Origin: Vreelandella olivaria
GTDB taxonomy: Bacteria; Pseudomonadota; Gammaproteobacteria; Pseudomonadales; Halomonadaceae
Length of the DNA: 64,000 bases
Assembly (NCBI GenBank): GCA_004295565.1
Contig: AP019416.1
Span: 558,001-622,000 of the forward strand
Direction: 5' to 3'
Position numbers and translations under genes: made by a program. Positions 10,763 to 20,193 of the stretch are shown here, one piece after another; positions within the stretch are counted from its first letter, which is position 1, and every line of letters starts with the position of its first letter. Under the pieces are notes generated by a model. That model did not search any database. It saw only the letters and a program-made list of their open reading frames with translations, and was not told the origin of the DNA.

Positions 10763-11313
10763 ATGAGGGAGACACGACGCTTTACTCAGTTGGACAGCGT
10801 ATGGCCAGCGGGCCTTGGTCGCCGTTTGGGCGCCATGCTGTACGACGGCTTTTTGGTCACCGCGATTTGGATCGCGGTGACCGTCGTGCATATGCTGTTT
10901 TTCCGCTATGTGCTGGGTCAGCAGCCCGAAGAGATTGGCACCACGGCCAGTGATATCTGGAGCCTGCGCCTTATGCTGGTGTTTTTGTCACGCTGTTTTT
11001 TGTTTTTTCCTGGTCGCGCGGGGGGATGACCTTGGGTATGCAGGCGTGGCGGCTGAGGGTGCAAACGGCAGAAGGCCGTTCGCTGAACCTGAAGCAGTGC
11101 CTAATCCGCTGCGCGGTGGCGTGGCTCTCGCTGCTGGCCTTGGGCTTGGGCTACTTATGGGTGCTGTTTGATCAACAGCGGCGTAGCTGGCCGGATATCG
11201 CATCCAACACGCAAACGGTGGTTTTGCCGAAAAATAATTTTATCGGGCATCGGCCATTTTTTTGGAAAAGCGTCGCTTCGACAATATCTTATCGCGCTCC
11301 CCATATTTACTAA
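10763..11313 (+). CDS. RDD family membrane protein, frameshifted
   Basis: A small inner-membrane protein with about three hydrophobic segments. The RDD-type first helix is seen as GLGRRLGAMLYDGFLVTAIWIAV. A break at about 10985 (a T run probably one base short) separates it from FVTLFFVFSWSRGGMTLGMQAWRLRV, the conserved RDD middle motif. The C-terminal DIASNTQTVVLPK element is also typical. It follows lptFG closely on the same strand. RDD proteins have been linked to ion transport or membrane lipids in some bacteria; no specific role can be given here. Confidence 0.8.
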
Positions 11314-11346
11314 GACGAATGGCTAGCAAAAGCAGTAATTTCTACT

Positions 11347-11376
11347 TGATAAGATGTATGCGAATCATTTACATTC
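11347..11376 (+). promoter_or_regulatory. Putative Fur box upstream of bfd
   Basis: The stretch around atgcgaatcatttacattc resembles the A/T-rich array of GATAAT-like hexamers bound by the ferric uptake regulator. It lies within 60 bases of the bfd start codon. Bfd is commonly iron-repressed through Fur, which supports the call. It was recognised by eye only. Confidence 0.45.
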
Positions 11377-11403
11377 ATCTCATGATTTCCATGAGGTGTC
11401 GCC

Positions 11404-11610
11404 ATGTACGTTTGCGTGTGCAAGGGAGTAACCGACCATCAAATTCGCCAGCACGTTAGCGACGGAGCGCGCAGCTGGCGAGAAGTACGCGAGGCAACCG
11501 GCTGCGCAACGCAGTGCGGCAAGTGCGCGTGCTATGCTAAATCAATTACCCGCGATGCCGTTCAGGAAGCACGCCAAGAGGCCGATTTGGGACTCGCTTA
11601 CGCCGTGTGA
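11404..11610 (+). CDS. bfd: Bacterioferritin-associated ferredoxin
   Basis: A 68-residue [2Fe-2S] protein that delivers electrons to bacterioferritin so that stored ferric iron is released. The cluster ligands are visible as MYVCVCKGVT (Cys4 and Cys6) and CATQCGKC (CxxC near residues 38-41), and the fold matches BFD/Fer2_BFD. It lies directly upstream of bfr in the same direction, with a candidate Fur box in front. Intact. Confidence 0.95.
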   Translation: MYVCVCKGVTDHQIRQHVSDGARSWREVREATGCATQCGKCACYAKSITRDAVQEARQEADLGLAYAV

Positions 11611-11640
11611 CGCGAATCACTATTGTTAGGGTTATCTTTA

Positions 11641-11725
11641 GCAAATAACTGATTTGCTTGAACTTTTAGTCATCTTATCTATACTCTCAGAAACGCTGGG
11701 AGTATAGCTATTTGCGTCTATACTC
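11641..11725. repeat. Short inverted and direct repeats between bfd and bfr
   Basis: The intergenic region holds gcaaat (11641-11646) facing atttgc (11652-11657). It also holds ctatactc at 11679-11686, its inverse gagtatag at 11700-11707, and a further direct copy of ctatactc at 11718-11725. The first pairs could form hairpins. There is no convincing T-run for a terminator, so a regulatory site or mRNA structure is equally possible. Confidence 0.5.
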
Positions 11726-11801
11726 TTCTCCAAACGTAACTGCTTGATCGTATTGTCTAAACTAGATTAAACATCAGCATTACAGTAGAAAAGGTGACGT
11801 T

Positions 11802-12283
11802 ATGAAAGGTGATACGAAAGTTATTGAGCATCTTAATAAGGCGCTCGGCAACGAACTGGTTGCGATCAATCAGTACTTTTGCACGCCAAAATGTACAAAG
11901 ATTGGGGCCTGAAAGCCCTCGCCAAATGGGAATACGATGAGTCCATCGAAGAGATGCAGCACGCTGACAAGATCATCGAGCGCATTCTGTTCCTTGAAGG
12001 TATCCCTAATCTGCAGGATCTGGGCAAGCTGCACATCGGTGAAAACGTCAAAGAGATGCTCGAAAGCGATCTGAAAATCGAGCACGACGGTCGCAACGAC
12101 TACATTGAAGCGATCACCTATTGCGAAAGCGTTAAAGACTACGTCACCCGCGATATGCTGCGTGACCTGCTTGCTGATGAAGAAGATCACATCGATCACA
12201 TCGAAACCGAGCTGGGTTTGATCGACAAAGTGGGCATCCAGAACTATATGCAGCGCCAAATGCAGATGGCAGGCGACGAGTAA
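11802..12283 (+). CDS. bfr: Bacterioferritin, frameshifted by one base
   Basis: A haem-containing iron-storage ferritin that oxidises Fe(II) and stores it as mineral in a 24-mer shell. The ATG at 11802 opens [26 protein letters not shown]; a T run at about 11877-11880 is one base short, after which [22 protein letters not shown] continues in the next frame. The ferroxidase ligands and haem Met are present (Glu51, Met52, His54 in EEMQHAD; later DEEDHIDH). About 160 residues, the normal length. It is paired with bfd upstream and has a strong terminator downstream. Confidence 0.95.
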
Positions 12284-12337
12284 GTCACTCGCTGTTGCTC
12301 GCTTAATAAAAGCTAGCCACCCACACTAGATACACAG

Positions 12338-12371
12338 AAGCCAGTCAGTACTCACTGACTGGCTTTGTTCA
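12338..12371 (+). terminator. Rho-independent terminator of bfr
   Basis: A perfect 12-base stem (12338-12349 with 12354-12365), loop actc, followed by a T-rich tail (tttgtt). It lies 55 bases after the bfr stop codon. Confidence 0.9.
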
Positions 12372-12556
12372 TTCCAAGACATCTCAAGCCTCATGGCGCT
12401 TTCGGTACCCCCGCTCTATTACCCCTTCCTGTGAAAACCTGCGTTCGAATGTCATAAGCCTGACACGGTAATGCTGTTTGATAGTCCAGTTGATGCTGCA
12501 CGTTTAATGGCATAACCAGATGTTTCTTCGGCTCAGGCAAGGAATCAACCTTCATC

Positions 12557-14727
12557 ATGACATTCACACGTACACCCTCACTGTTGGCGCTCGCTATTAC
12601 GCTGGCTGCGTCACATTCGGTCAGCGCGGCGGATAAGCACTTCAACCGCATTGCCAGCTTCGCTATCCCCAGTAACATGGCGGAGGGCGAAGACCGTAGC
12701 CGGGAAACCTCGGCGGAAATTATCGCTGGCTCCGGCGATGGTATGACGCTGGTTTACTCGGACAGCCCGCTGGGCGTGATCGGGCGCATCGATATTAGTG
12801 ACCCCGCTAATCCGCAGCCGCTGGGCAATATTGATGTCGGTGGCGAGCCCACCGCGGTGACGGTGCTCGGCAATATCGCCTATGCCGGGGTGAATACCTC
12901 GGTCTCTTATAGCGAGCCTTCCGGGCAGCTGCTCACCATCGATATCGAGAGCGGTGAAATACTGGCCTCCTGCCCCTTGAACGGCCAGCCCGATAGTGTG
13001 GCGGCCTCAGCGGCGCCCGAGGGGCGTTTCGTCGCCGTGGCCATTGAGAACGAGCGCGATGAAGACGCTGGCGACGGTCGTGTGCCGCAGATGCCCGGCG
13101 GCTCTGTTGCCCTTGTGGAGATCAATGATGCAGGAGAAGTTAACTGTAACAGCCTGCTCTACGCCAACGTGACCGGGCTTGCCGAGATCGCCCCCGAGGA
13201 TCCCGAGCCAGAGTTTTTGGATATCAATGCTTTAGGTGAGATTGCGGTCACCCTGCAAGAGAATAACCACCTGGCGGTGATCGACCATACTGGCAAAGTG
13301 GTGTCGCACTTCAGCGCCGGGGCGGTGGATCTGGACGGGATTGATGCCAGTGATGATGGTGCGCTGATCTTTAATGAGCAGCAGGCTCAGCGCCTGCGTG
13401 AGCCGGATGCGCTGCAATGGATTGACAGCGATCACTTTGCCATTGCCAACGAAGGCGATATGGATGGCGGCTCCCGGGGCTGGAGTATCTTCCATAAAAG
13501 CGGCCGCTTAGTGTATGAGTCTGGGGCGGATTTCGAGCACGCCGTGATTGAGGTTGGCCACTACCCCGATAAGCGCTCGGATGCCAAGGGCAGCGAGCCG
13601 GAAGGGATGGAGTTTGCTGTTTTTGACGGCACGCCCTATGTATTCCTGCTCTCCGAGCGGGGTTCGCTAGTGGGGGTTTACGACGTTAGCAACCCTGCCG
13701 AGCCGCAGCTCAGCCAACTACTCCCCTCGGGTCTTTCCCCGGAAGGTGCGGTGGCGATTCCCAGCCGTGGCCTGCTGGCTACCGCCAACGAGACTGATCT
13801 GGGCGAAGAGGGCGGCCCGCGCTCCCATGTCATGATCTACCAGTATCAGGACTCGCCCGCGGTCTACCCCACGCTCACCTCGGCGGGCAGCGACGAGCTG
13901 ATCGGCTGGGGGCACTCTCTGGCATGGTCGCCGCTGATGGCGTGCTCTATGCGGTCAACGATAGCTTCTACAGCGCTCAGCCGCGCATTTTTACCATTGA
14001 TCCTTCCACGTCACCCGCGCGGATTACCGCTGCGCTGGATGTGACCCGTGATGGTGAGCCTGCTCTGGGGCTTGATATGGAAGGCATTACCACCGATGGC
14101 GAGGGGGGCTTCTGGATCGCTTCCGAAGGCAATGACAAAGGGCTTGCCAACACCCTCTATCATGTTGGTGCTGACGGCGAGATTGATCAGGGCGTTGCGC
14201 TACCCGAGGTGCTCGCCCAGCAGGCACTCAAGTGGGGATTGGAGGGCGTTACCCGAATCGATCATCAGCTTTGGCTGGCGGTGCAGCGTCCCTGGAAGGA
14301 TGACCCCGAAGGCATGGCGAAACTGCTGCGCTACGATCTCGATAGCGGCGAGTGGGGCGCTGTTCACTACCCGCTGGAGCGTGTTGATGGGGGCTGGGTA
14401 GGCCTTTCTGAGATTACCGCGTACCAAGGCGATCTCTATCTGATTGAGCGTGACAACCGCATCGGCGCAGATGCCCAGGTCAAGCAGGTGACCCGGGTCG
14501 CTTTGGAAGGCCTGACGCCAGCGCCACTAGGCGGTGAGCTACCGGTGGTTGAGAAACACCTCGTGCGCGATCTGATTCCCGACCTGGCCAGCTATAACGG
14601 CTTTGTGGTGGACAAGATTGAAGGGATGGCCATCAATGAGCAGGGCCATGCCTGGTTGGTCAGCGACAACGACGGTGTAGATGACAGCAGTGGCGAGACC
14701 TACTTCTGGTCGATACCGCTGGAGTAA
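12557..14727 (+). CDS. Exported esterase-like (phytase-like) protein, frameshifted
   Basis: A secreted protein of about 723 residues with a signal peptide (LLALAITLAASHSVSA, cleavage before ADKHF). The N-terminal half resembles a beta-propeller of the LVIVD / choice-of-anchor I type with repeated strands such as IGRIDISDPANPQPLG and GVYDVSNPAEPQLSQ. The C-terminal half (GLDMEGITTDGEGGFWIASEG, KIEGMAINEQGHAWLVSDNDG) matches the esterase-like activity of phytase domain. The halves are joined across a break at about 13917, where a GGG run is probably one base short (GALSGMVAADG). The protein is acidic. It is a single gene between bfr and the ABC operon. The substrate is unknown; phosphate-ester hydrolysis is the family prediction. 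Confidence 0.82.
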
Positions 14728-14747
14728 CGGCGGAGCGGTTCAGGTGC

Positions 14748-14775
14748 AACGGGCAGCCCAGTGGCTGCCCGTTTT
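14748..14775. terminator. Bidirectional terminator between the phytase-like gene and the ABC permease
   Basis: An 11-base stem (aacgggcagcc at 14748-14758 with ggctgcccgtt at 14763-14773), four-base loop and T-run on the plus side. It serves the convergent ends of the phytase-like gene and the minus-strand ABC operon. Confidence 0.88.
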
Positions 14776-14818
14776 GCATGGTAAGTTGGAAGTAGCGTTG
14801 GGCGGGAGCTCTTTGCGC

Positions 14819-16615
14819 CTAACGCGCTGGTCGGCGGGAGCCTGCAAGACTGGAAAGCGACACCGCCAGTACCGACAGCAAAATCAGCGCCAGCGCAGGA
14901 ATCAGCACCGCCCAGGGGCGCGCTCAATATAGGGCATGCCTTCGGCCAGTATCAGCCCCCACTCTGGAGAAGGCGGGCGCGGCCCAAGGCCAAGAAAGCC
15001 CAGGGCTGCCAAGGCCAGTGCTACCCCGGCAAACGCAGCATGGCGTGGCGAAATACCGGGCCAAGCACGGCGGGCAGAATGTAGCGGCTCATAAAGCGAA
15101 AGTGGCCCACGCCCAGGATCGGTGTGATGCGCACATGGGGCTGGGCTTTGGTTTCCGCGACCAGGGCGGCGGTGTGGGCCGCCAGCGGTGCCCAGGCCAC
15201 GGCAGTCACCGCAATAATCGCCCCACTGGCGCTTGGCCCCATCACACCCGCGACGATAAGCCCTGCAATGGCAGGCGGTGTTGCCTTGGTGATTTCAATC
15301 GGGCCGGTGGCTAGCCGGGGGCTAGGCCAATCAGTAACCCTAGCAGCAAAGAAAAGAACACCACGACCGTCGCCATACCCATGGTGGATAGCGCTCCATG
15401 GGCTACCCGCGCCAGAATATCCCGGCCGGTGCCGTCGGCGCCCAGCGGCAACGCCAGGCTGGGCGGCTGTAAACGCATAAAGGCCGAGCTAAACGGGTCG
15501 CGGCCAATCCCCGCTGCCACCAGTACCACCAGCAGCCCAATCGCGATTGCGGGCACCACCCATGCCCAGCGCTGAACGCTTTGCTCGTGCTGTGCCACGG
15601 GCAGCGCCCCAAGTCGAAAAGCCCGGCCTAACAGCAGTGCGCGGCCAATATTGGCTAAGCTGCCTAACACAATGGCAATAATCAGCAGAATCAGAATGCC
15701 GGTTTGCAGGGCTGGCATATCCTGGGCTGATGCGGCGCCCAGGGTGGCTCGGCCAAGGCCGGGAATCGAAAACACCTGCTCGACGGCGATGGCCCCGCCG
15801 GTCAGGGCGACCATCACCATGCCCACCTGGGGCATTAGGCTGGGCAGGGTTCTGCGCAGTGCTGCCAGGGTAATCCTGCTGCGGGAAAAGCCCGCCACGT
15901 TCCAGGTGGCAACCCAGCGCTCGGTGAAGGTGGCCGCAAGGCCGTCGCTAAACAGACGCCCCAGCAGGCCGCCCGCCGGAAGGCCTAGGGCAACGGCAGG
16001 CAGTACCGCGTAGCTGAGGCCACGCCACCCGTAAGGCGGCAGCCAGTTTAGCCAGGCAGCAAAGATCACCAGCAGGATGGAGGCCAGCAGAAACTCGGGC
16101 AGCGCCGTGAGCGCGGCGCCCATCGCCCCGGATGATCGGCTGACCTGGCCATTTAAACCACGACGCACCACGGGCACACAAATCAGCGTAGCGGTGACGA
16201 CGGCCACCAGCATGCCAAACGCCATTAGGGTGAGGGATACCTGGGCGCTTTTTAGCATGCCCGGCAGTACAGGGGCGCCGGAAATCCAGGAGTTACCCGC
16301 ATCGCCCTGCAGCAGCCCCATCAGCCAGCTCTGCAGCTTCTCGACGGGGCCTAGATCCAAACCCAGCTGGGCGCGAATAGCGGCTAGCGCCTCGGGCGTC
16401 GCTTCCTGCTCGGCAGAGCGCGCCCGCAAAATGCTCAGCGCTGGATCTCGGCCGGATAACCACGGCAGTAGCCCGACCAGCACCACCACGCAGGCTAATG
16501 TTATCAGGCGTGACAGCAGCGGAATAAAGGGTTCGATACGCAAGCTGCGCCATAGGCGCAGCGGTGTTGCGGTGGTCATGCGCGGCGTAACCTCAAGAGT
16601 CACTGTCGGCGTCAA
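14819..16615 (-). CDS. Fused DppB-DppC-type ABC permease, three frameshifts
   Basis: Inner-membrane channel of a nickel/peptide-type (family 5) ABC importer. One continuous frame holds a complete DppB-like permease (about residues 20-320, with the EAA-type loop and GGAIAVEQVFSIPGLG). It then runs without a stop into a DppC-like permease (PLGADGTGRDILARVAHG near residue 400). Breaks at about 15315, 15030 and 14920 carry the second permease on to GFLGLGPRPPSPEWGLILAEG and a TAG at 14819-14821. Total about 598 residues. An ATG at 16579, 14 bases after the binding-protein stop, may be the true start. Such fused permeases are known but uncommon. Confidence 0.82.
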
Positions 16616-18107
16616 TGGACGTCTTCTCAGTGATCAGCATACGTTCGCGGGGGTCACGCTCGGCGTTGGTAACCCGGGCTGATTCCCCCTGAATGACGCG
16701 CTCGTGGAGCATGGGTATCGCTGCATCGGTGCGCAGAATGGCCGCTTCCGCATCGATAATCGCTTGGCGACGTTCATCGCCGGTGGGCAGTACCGCCGCC
16801 TTGGCCAGCGCTTCATCCACCGCCGGGTCGCACAGTTGGGCGATATTGAAGGAGCCTGCGCAGGCGAAGTCGCTAAACATATAAGCCACCGGGTCGCCGG
16901 AGTCGAGGACGGTGGCTCGGGAGAGAATAAAGGCATCAAACTCACCGGCAAGGGCGTCCGCTTCGATATGCGCGTACTCACGCACTTCCTGGTTAACGCT
17001 AAAGCCTGCTTGGGTCAGCTGTTGCTCAAGCAGTACGGCGACTTCGGGTAGCTCGGCGCGGTCGGTAAACGTCGCCAGGGTGATCTCGGTACCGTTGGGA
17101 TCGGTGGGCGCAGTGCGATCCTCAATCGGTGTACGGTAGTTGCTTGCCCAGGCCAGTGCGGGGCCGAGCAGCCCTTCGGCGATATCGGCGCGGCCTTCGT
17201 AAACGGTATTGACGATAGCGGGGCGGTCAATTGCTTCACGGGCGGCGGCGCGCAGGCCGGGGTCGCTCATGGGGCCTGATTCGGTATTCAAATAAAGCGT
17301 ATTGGTGCGCGGCATGGGCACCTCAAAGACTAACTCAGGGTCGAGCAGGGCGACCTGGGAGACCGGGATGGCTTCCACCACATCGGCCGCGCCAGTTCTC
17401 AGGGAGGCCGCCCGGGCCGTGCCATCGGGCACATAGTCGGCGTCAATGCCGGCCACTGTGGCCGGTTCGCCCCAGTAGTCGTCAAAGCGGTCTAACCGGG
17501 CGCTGGTAGTGCCGTTGATCTCTTTTAACACGAAGGGGCCGGTGCCCGCTTCAATGGGGTTAACCCGGCCATCTTCGTCGTAGGCGCTGGCCGCTAAAAT
17601 CGCCAACTGCGGGCTTGAAAGGCGGTTAGGAATCAGCGGGTCAGCTTTTTCCGTGCGCACAATCACCGCGTTATTGCCATCGGCTTCGATGGTCATGTTC
17701 ACACCGTCTAAAATCCGTGGTTTCGGGGCGGCCTGGGTGGCGGCGGTGAGTGAGTTCACCACATCCTGGACTGTTAGTGGCGTGCCATCATGAAACTCAA
17801 CGCCATCACGAACCACAAATCGCCAGGTGTTGGCATCCAGCTGTTCCCACTCGGTGGCCAGGAACGGCTGGGGGTCGCTGCTGGCATCCAGACGAATCAG
17901 CGTTTCCGCCGTGCTCCAGCGGGATAGCTTAAAGGCATCGTCGGAAAGTGGCGTTAAGCCAGAGCGCGGTGGTTGTAGCATTGCCACGCTAATACGCTCA
18001 CCGGTTTCGGAAGAGGTGCTCTCGCGCTGTTCATCAAAACAACCGGCAAGCAGTAGCGGCGTGGCAAGGGCAACGGGCAGAGACAGGCGAAGCGAGCGGC
18101 GTAACAT
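16593..18107 (-). CDS. Family 5 substrate-binding lipoprotein of the Zur-box ABC operon
   Basis: Periplasmic solute-binding protein of the nickel/peptide/opine type (SBP_bac_5). The start at the ATG at 18107 is chosen because AGGAGT lies just upstream and it gives a lipoprotein signal (LPVALATPLLLAGC, lipobox LAGC). The mature part shows family hallmarks: FHDGTPLTVQDVVNSL near residue 100 and GTGPFVLKEING near residue 190. About 504 residues, intact and acidic. It lies between the second ATPase gene and the fused permease gene. The ligand cannot be read from the sequence; the upstream Zur-like site suggests a metal or metal complex. Confidence 0.85.
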   Translation of the reverse strand: MLRRSLRLSLPVALATPLLLAGCFDEQRESTSSETGERISVAMLQPPRSGLTPLSDDAFKLSRWSTAETLIRLDASSDPQPFLATEWEQLDANTWRFVVRDGVEFHDGTPLTVQDVVNSLTAATQAAPKPRILDGVNMTIEADGNNAVIVRTEKADPLIPNRLSSPQLAILAASAYDEDGRVNPIEAGTGPFVLKEINGTTSARLDRFDDYWGEPATVAGIDADYVPDGTARAASLRTGAADVVEAIPVSQVALLDPELVFEVPMPRTNTLYLNTESGPMSDPGLRAAAREAIDRPAIVNTVYEGRADIAEGLLGPALAWASNYRTPIEDRTAPTDPNGTEITLATFTDRAELPEVAVLLEQQLTQAGFSVNQEVREYAHIEADALAGEFDAFILSRATVLDSGDPVAYMFSDFACAGSFNIAQLCDPAVDEALAKAAVLPTGDERRQAIIDAEAAILRTDAAIPMLHERVIQGESARVTNAERDPRERMLITEKTSIDADSDS

Positions 18108-18247
18108 CGTAACGACTCCTAAAAATAAGCGGCTAGTAAGACCTGGAAAATGAACAACGGCACAGCCTTGCGGTGTGCAAATGGTTAAACACTGCCTCAA
18201 GCGCACTCAATGCAGCTCAAGGGGTGCATCAAAACGGCGTGGAGGAT

Positions 18248-19125
18248 TTACACCAACGCTTCAACCTCCGCGGCATTGCAGTCGGGGAGTGCGCATCTGG
18301 GCAGTTGCGTTACTGCGTTGATTAACGCCCAGGTTGCCGGGTGGCGGGGGTTGCGCCATAGCTCCGCGGTTGGGCGGTCTTCGACGATATTGCCGTCATC
18401 CATTACCAGCGTGCGCTGGCACAGTTGGGCGACCACCGATAAATCGTGGGACACCATCAGTAGCCCGGTACCACTCTCATCGCAGAGGTTTTTCATCACG
18501 CTAATAACCTGAGCACGCACCGGCAGATCAAGGCCGCTAAGTGGCTCATCGGCCAACAAAAAGCGCGGGCGGGTGGCAATTGCCCGGGCAATGGCCACCC
18601 GCTGTGCCTGGCCGCCGGAAAGTTGATGGGGCTGGCGATCCAAAAACGGCGCGTCCAGGCCGACCTGCGCCAGAGCTTCTCGCGCGCGTTCGCCAGGGTC
18701 ACAATCGACGTGCAGCCGAATCAACGGCTCACTGACCAGGGCGCGAACGCTCATGCGTGGATCGAGCGACGAGGCCGGGTCTTGGGGAATGTATTGAACC
18801 GCCCGACGGTACCAGCGTAGTTGGGCAGTGGAGCCGGGGCGCACAGGTTGGTGCTGACAGGTAATCGAACCACTATCGGGCGCTTCAATGGCCAGCAGCG
18901 CGCGCAGCAGGGTGGTTTTGCCCGAACCGGAGACGCCCACGAGGCCCACCCGCTCGCCTGGATAAAGGCTCAGATCGATGTCGTGCATAATCCGTTTGCG
19001 CTCGCCCGCTCGCCAAAAACACCTCGCGGGGAAGGGGAGACACTTTTATTGAGCCCGTGTGCGCAGAGAAACGCTTCGCTGCTATTAAAGGCGGCTCTTT
19101 CAATAGGTGGCAACGGGGTTGGCAT
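18248..19125 (-). CDS. ABC importer ATPase, DppF/NikE type, frameshifted
   Basis: Second ATPase of the nickel/peptide-type importer. The ATG at 19125 follows the TAG of the upstream ATPase with no gap. After about 40 residues a run of A at about 18999 is one base short, and the frame continues as MHDIDLSLYPGERVG. Walker A is GVSGSGKTT, the signature is LSGGQAQRVAIARA, Walker B is FLLADEP, and the switch His is in MVSHDL. About 292 residues after repair. The C-terminal oligopeptide extension is short. Confidence 0.88.
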
Positions 19126-19995
19126 CTAGGCGCTCTTCAAAAGATCGTTTGGAGTTAAAACATCGGCGGCTGCCTGAGGGCTTAGCGTTGACGGCTGAAC
19201 GTTATGCGCTGCGGCGACCAGTTCCTGGGTAAAGGCATGCTGCGGGTCGGTAATCAAAGTGTCTAACTCGCCGCTTTCGATCATCACGCCGCGTTCAATA
19301 ATCACTGCTCGCTGGCAGAGCTGTGAGGCGGCGTGCAGATCGTGGGTAATGAACAGCATGGCGGTGCCCGAGTGGTCGGTATGCTCGCGTAGTGCGCTCA
19401 GCACTTGGGCTTGAGTGACCACATCCAGTGCCGTGGTGGGCTCATCGGCCACCATCAGTGAGGTTTTGCACGCCATGGCCAGGGCAATGCAGACCCGCTG
19501 GCGCTGCCCACCGGAAAGCTCGGCGGGTGTCCGCTGGATTAATCGTTTGGGGTCAGGAAGATCCATTGATGCCAGCAGCGCCATGGCCGCTTGTGTGGCA
19601 GCCTTGCGCGATAGGCCGTGATGGCGGATAAACGGTTCGCGCAACTGGGAACCAATGGAAACCAGAGGATTAAGGGCTGAAAGTGAGTCTTGAAACACCA
19701 TCGAAACGCGGGTTTCTGCCCGGCGCCGTGCGGCGGGAAGGGCAATCGCCTCTTGGCCTTGAATGCGAATGCTGCCCTCGACTTGGGCATGAGGCGGTAA
19801 AAGCCCTAATACCGCTTTTGCAGTGAACGATTTACCCGACCCCGACGCGCCTAGCAGGCAGACACGCTCGCCGGGCATCACATCGAAAGAGAGCCCATCG
19901 ACGATCTGCTGTCGGCCAATTTGAATGCCCAGGCCACGCACGGATAAGACAGGTTTAGGTACGGATAGCGTGGAGTTACTGCGCATTGACAACAT
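19126..19995 (-). CDS. ABC importer ATPase, DppD/NikD type
   Basis: First gene of the importer operon: 289 residues, intact. Walker A is LLGASGSGKSF near residue 50, the Q-loop is VFQDSLSALNP, the signature is LSGGQRQRVCIALA, Walker B is LMVADEP, and the switch His is in FITHDLH. The order is ATPase-D, ATPase-F, binding lipoprotein, fused permease, all on the minus strand and closely packed. The palindrome at 20026-20040 lies about 30 bases upstream of the start, where it would overlap the promoter. Confidence 0.9.
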   Translation of the reverse strand: MLSMRSNSTLSVPKPVLSVRGLGIQIGRQQIVDGLSFDVMPGERVCLLGASGSGKSFTAKAVLGLLPPHAQVEGSIRIQGQEAIALPAARRRAETRVSMVFQDSLSALNPLVSIGSQLREPFIRHHGLSRKAATQAAMALLASMDLPDPKRLIQRTPAELSGGQRQRVCIALAMACKTSLMVADEPTTALDVVTQAQVLSALREHTDHSGTAMLFITHDLHAASQLCQRAVIIERGVMIESGELDTLITDPQHAFTQELVAAAHNVQPSTLSPQAAADVLTPNDLLKSA

Positions 19996-20021
19996 CTCTG
20001 GCGGGGTCGGTAAGTTATAAA

Positions 20022-20044
20022 CGATCGTTATGATATAACGTTTG
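20022..20044 (-). promoter_or_regulatory. Putative Zur box / operator of the ABC importer
   Basis: The core cgttatgatataacg (20026-20040) is an inverted repeat cgttat-N3-ataacg. The inner half-sites GTTAT-N3-ATAAC equal those of the enterobacterial zinc-uptake-regulator consensus TGTTATAATATAACA; only the outermost base pair differs. On the minus strand a TTGCCG element lies upstream, so the site would overlap the -10 region. The match was made by eye against the remembered consensus. Confidence 0.6.
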
Positions 20045-20127
20045 ATTGTTGGGCGGCAATACGGATAGCGCTAAGGCGTTTAGTGGCAGGAAAAGTGGCA
20101 GCTTGAGAAGGAATCAACGGATATAAA

Positions 20128-20155
20128 AAAAAGCGCTGAAAAATCAGCGCTTTTT
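20128..20155. terminator. Terminator downstream of cstA
   Basis: The stem aaaaagcgctga / tcagcgcttttt (20128-20139 with 20144-20155) has a loop of four A and poly-A/poly-T flanks, so it can act in both directions. It lies 38 bases past the cstA stop on the minus strand. Confidence 0.9.
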
Positions 20156-20193
20156 AAGTAGTTAAGCGGTACCTGCGGCCGGTTTGCGACGGG

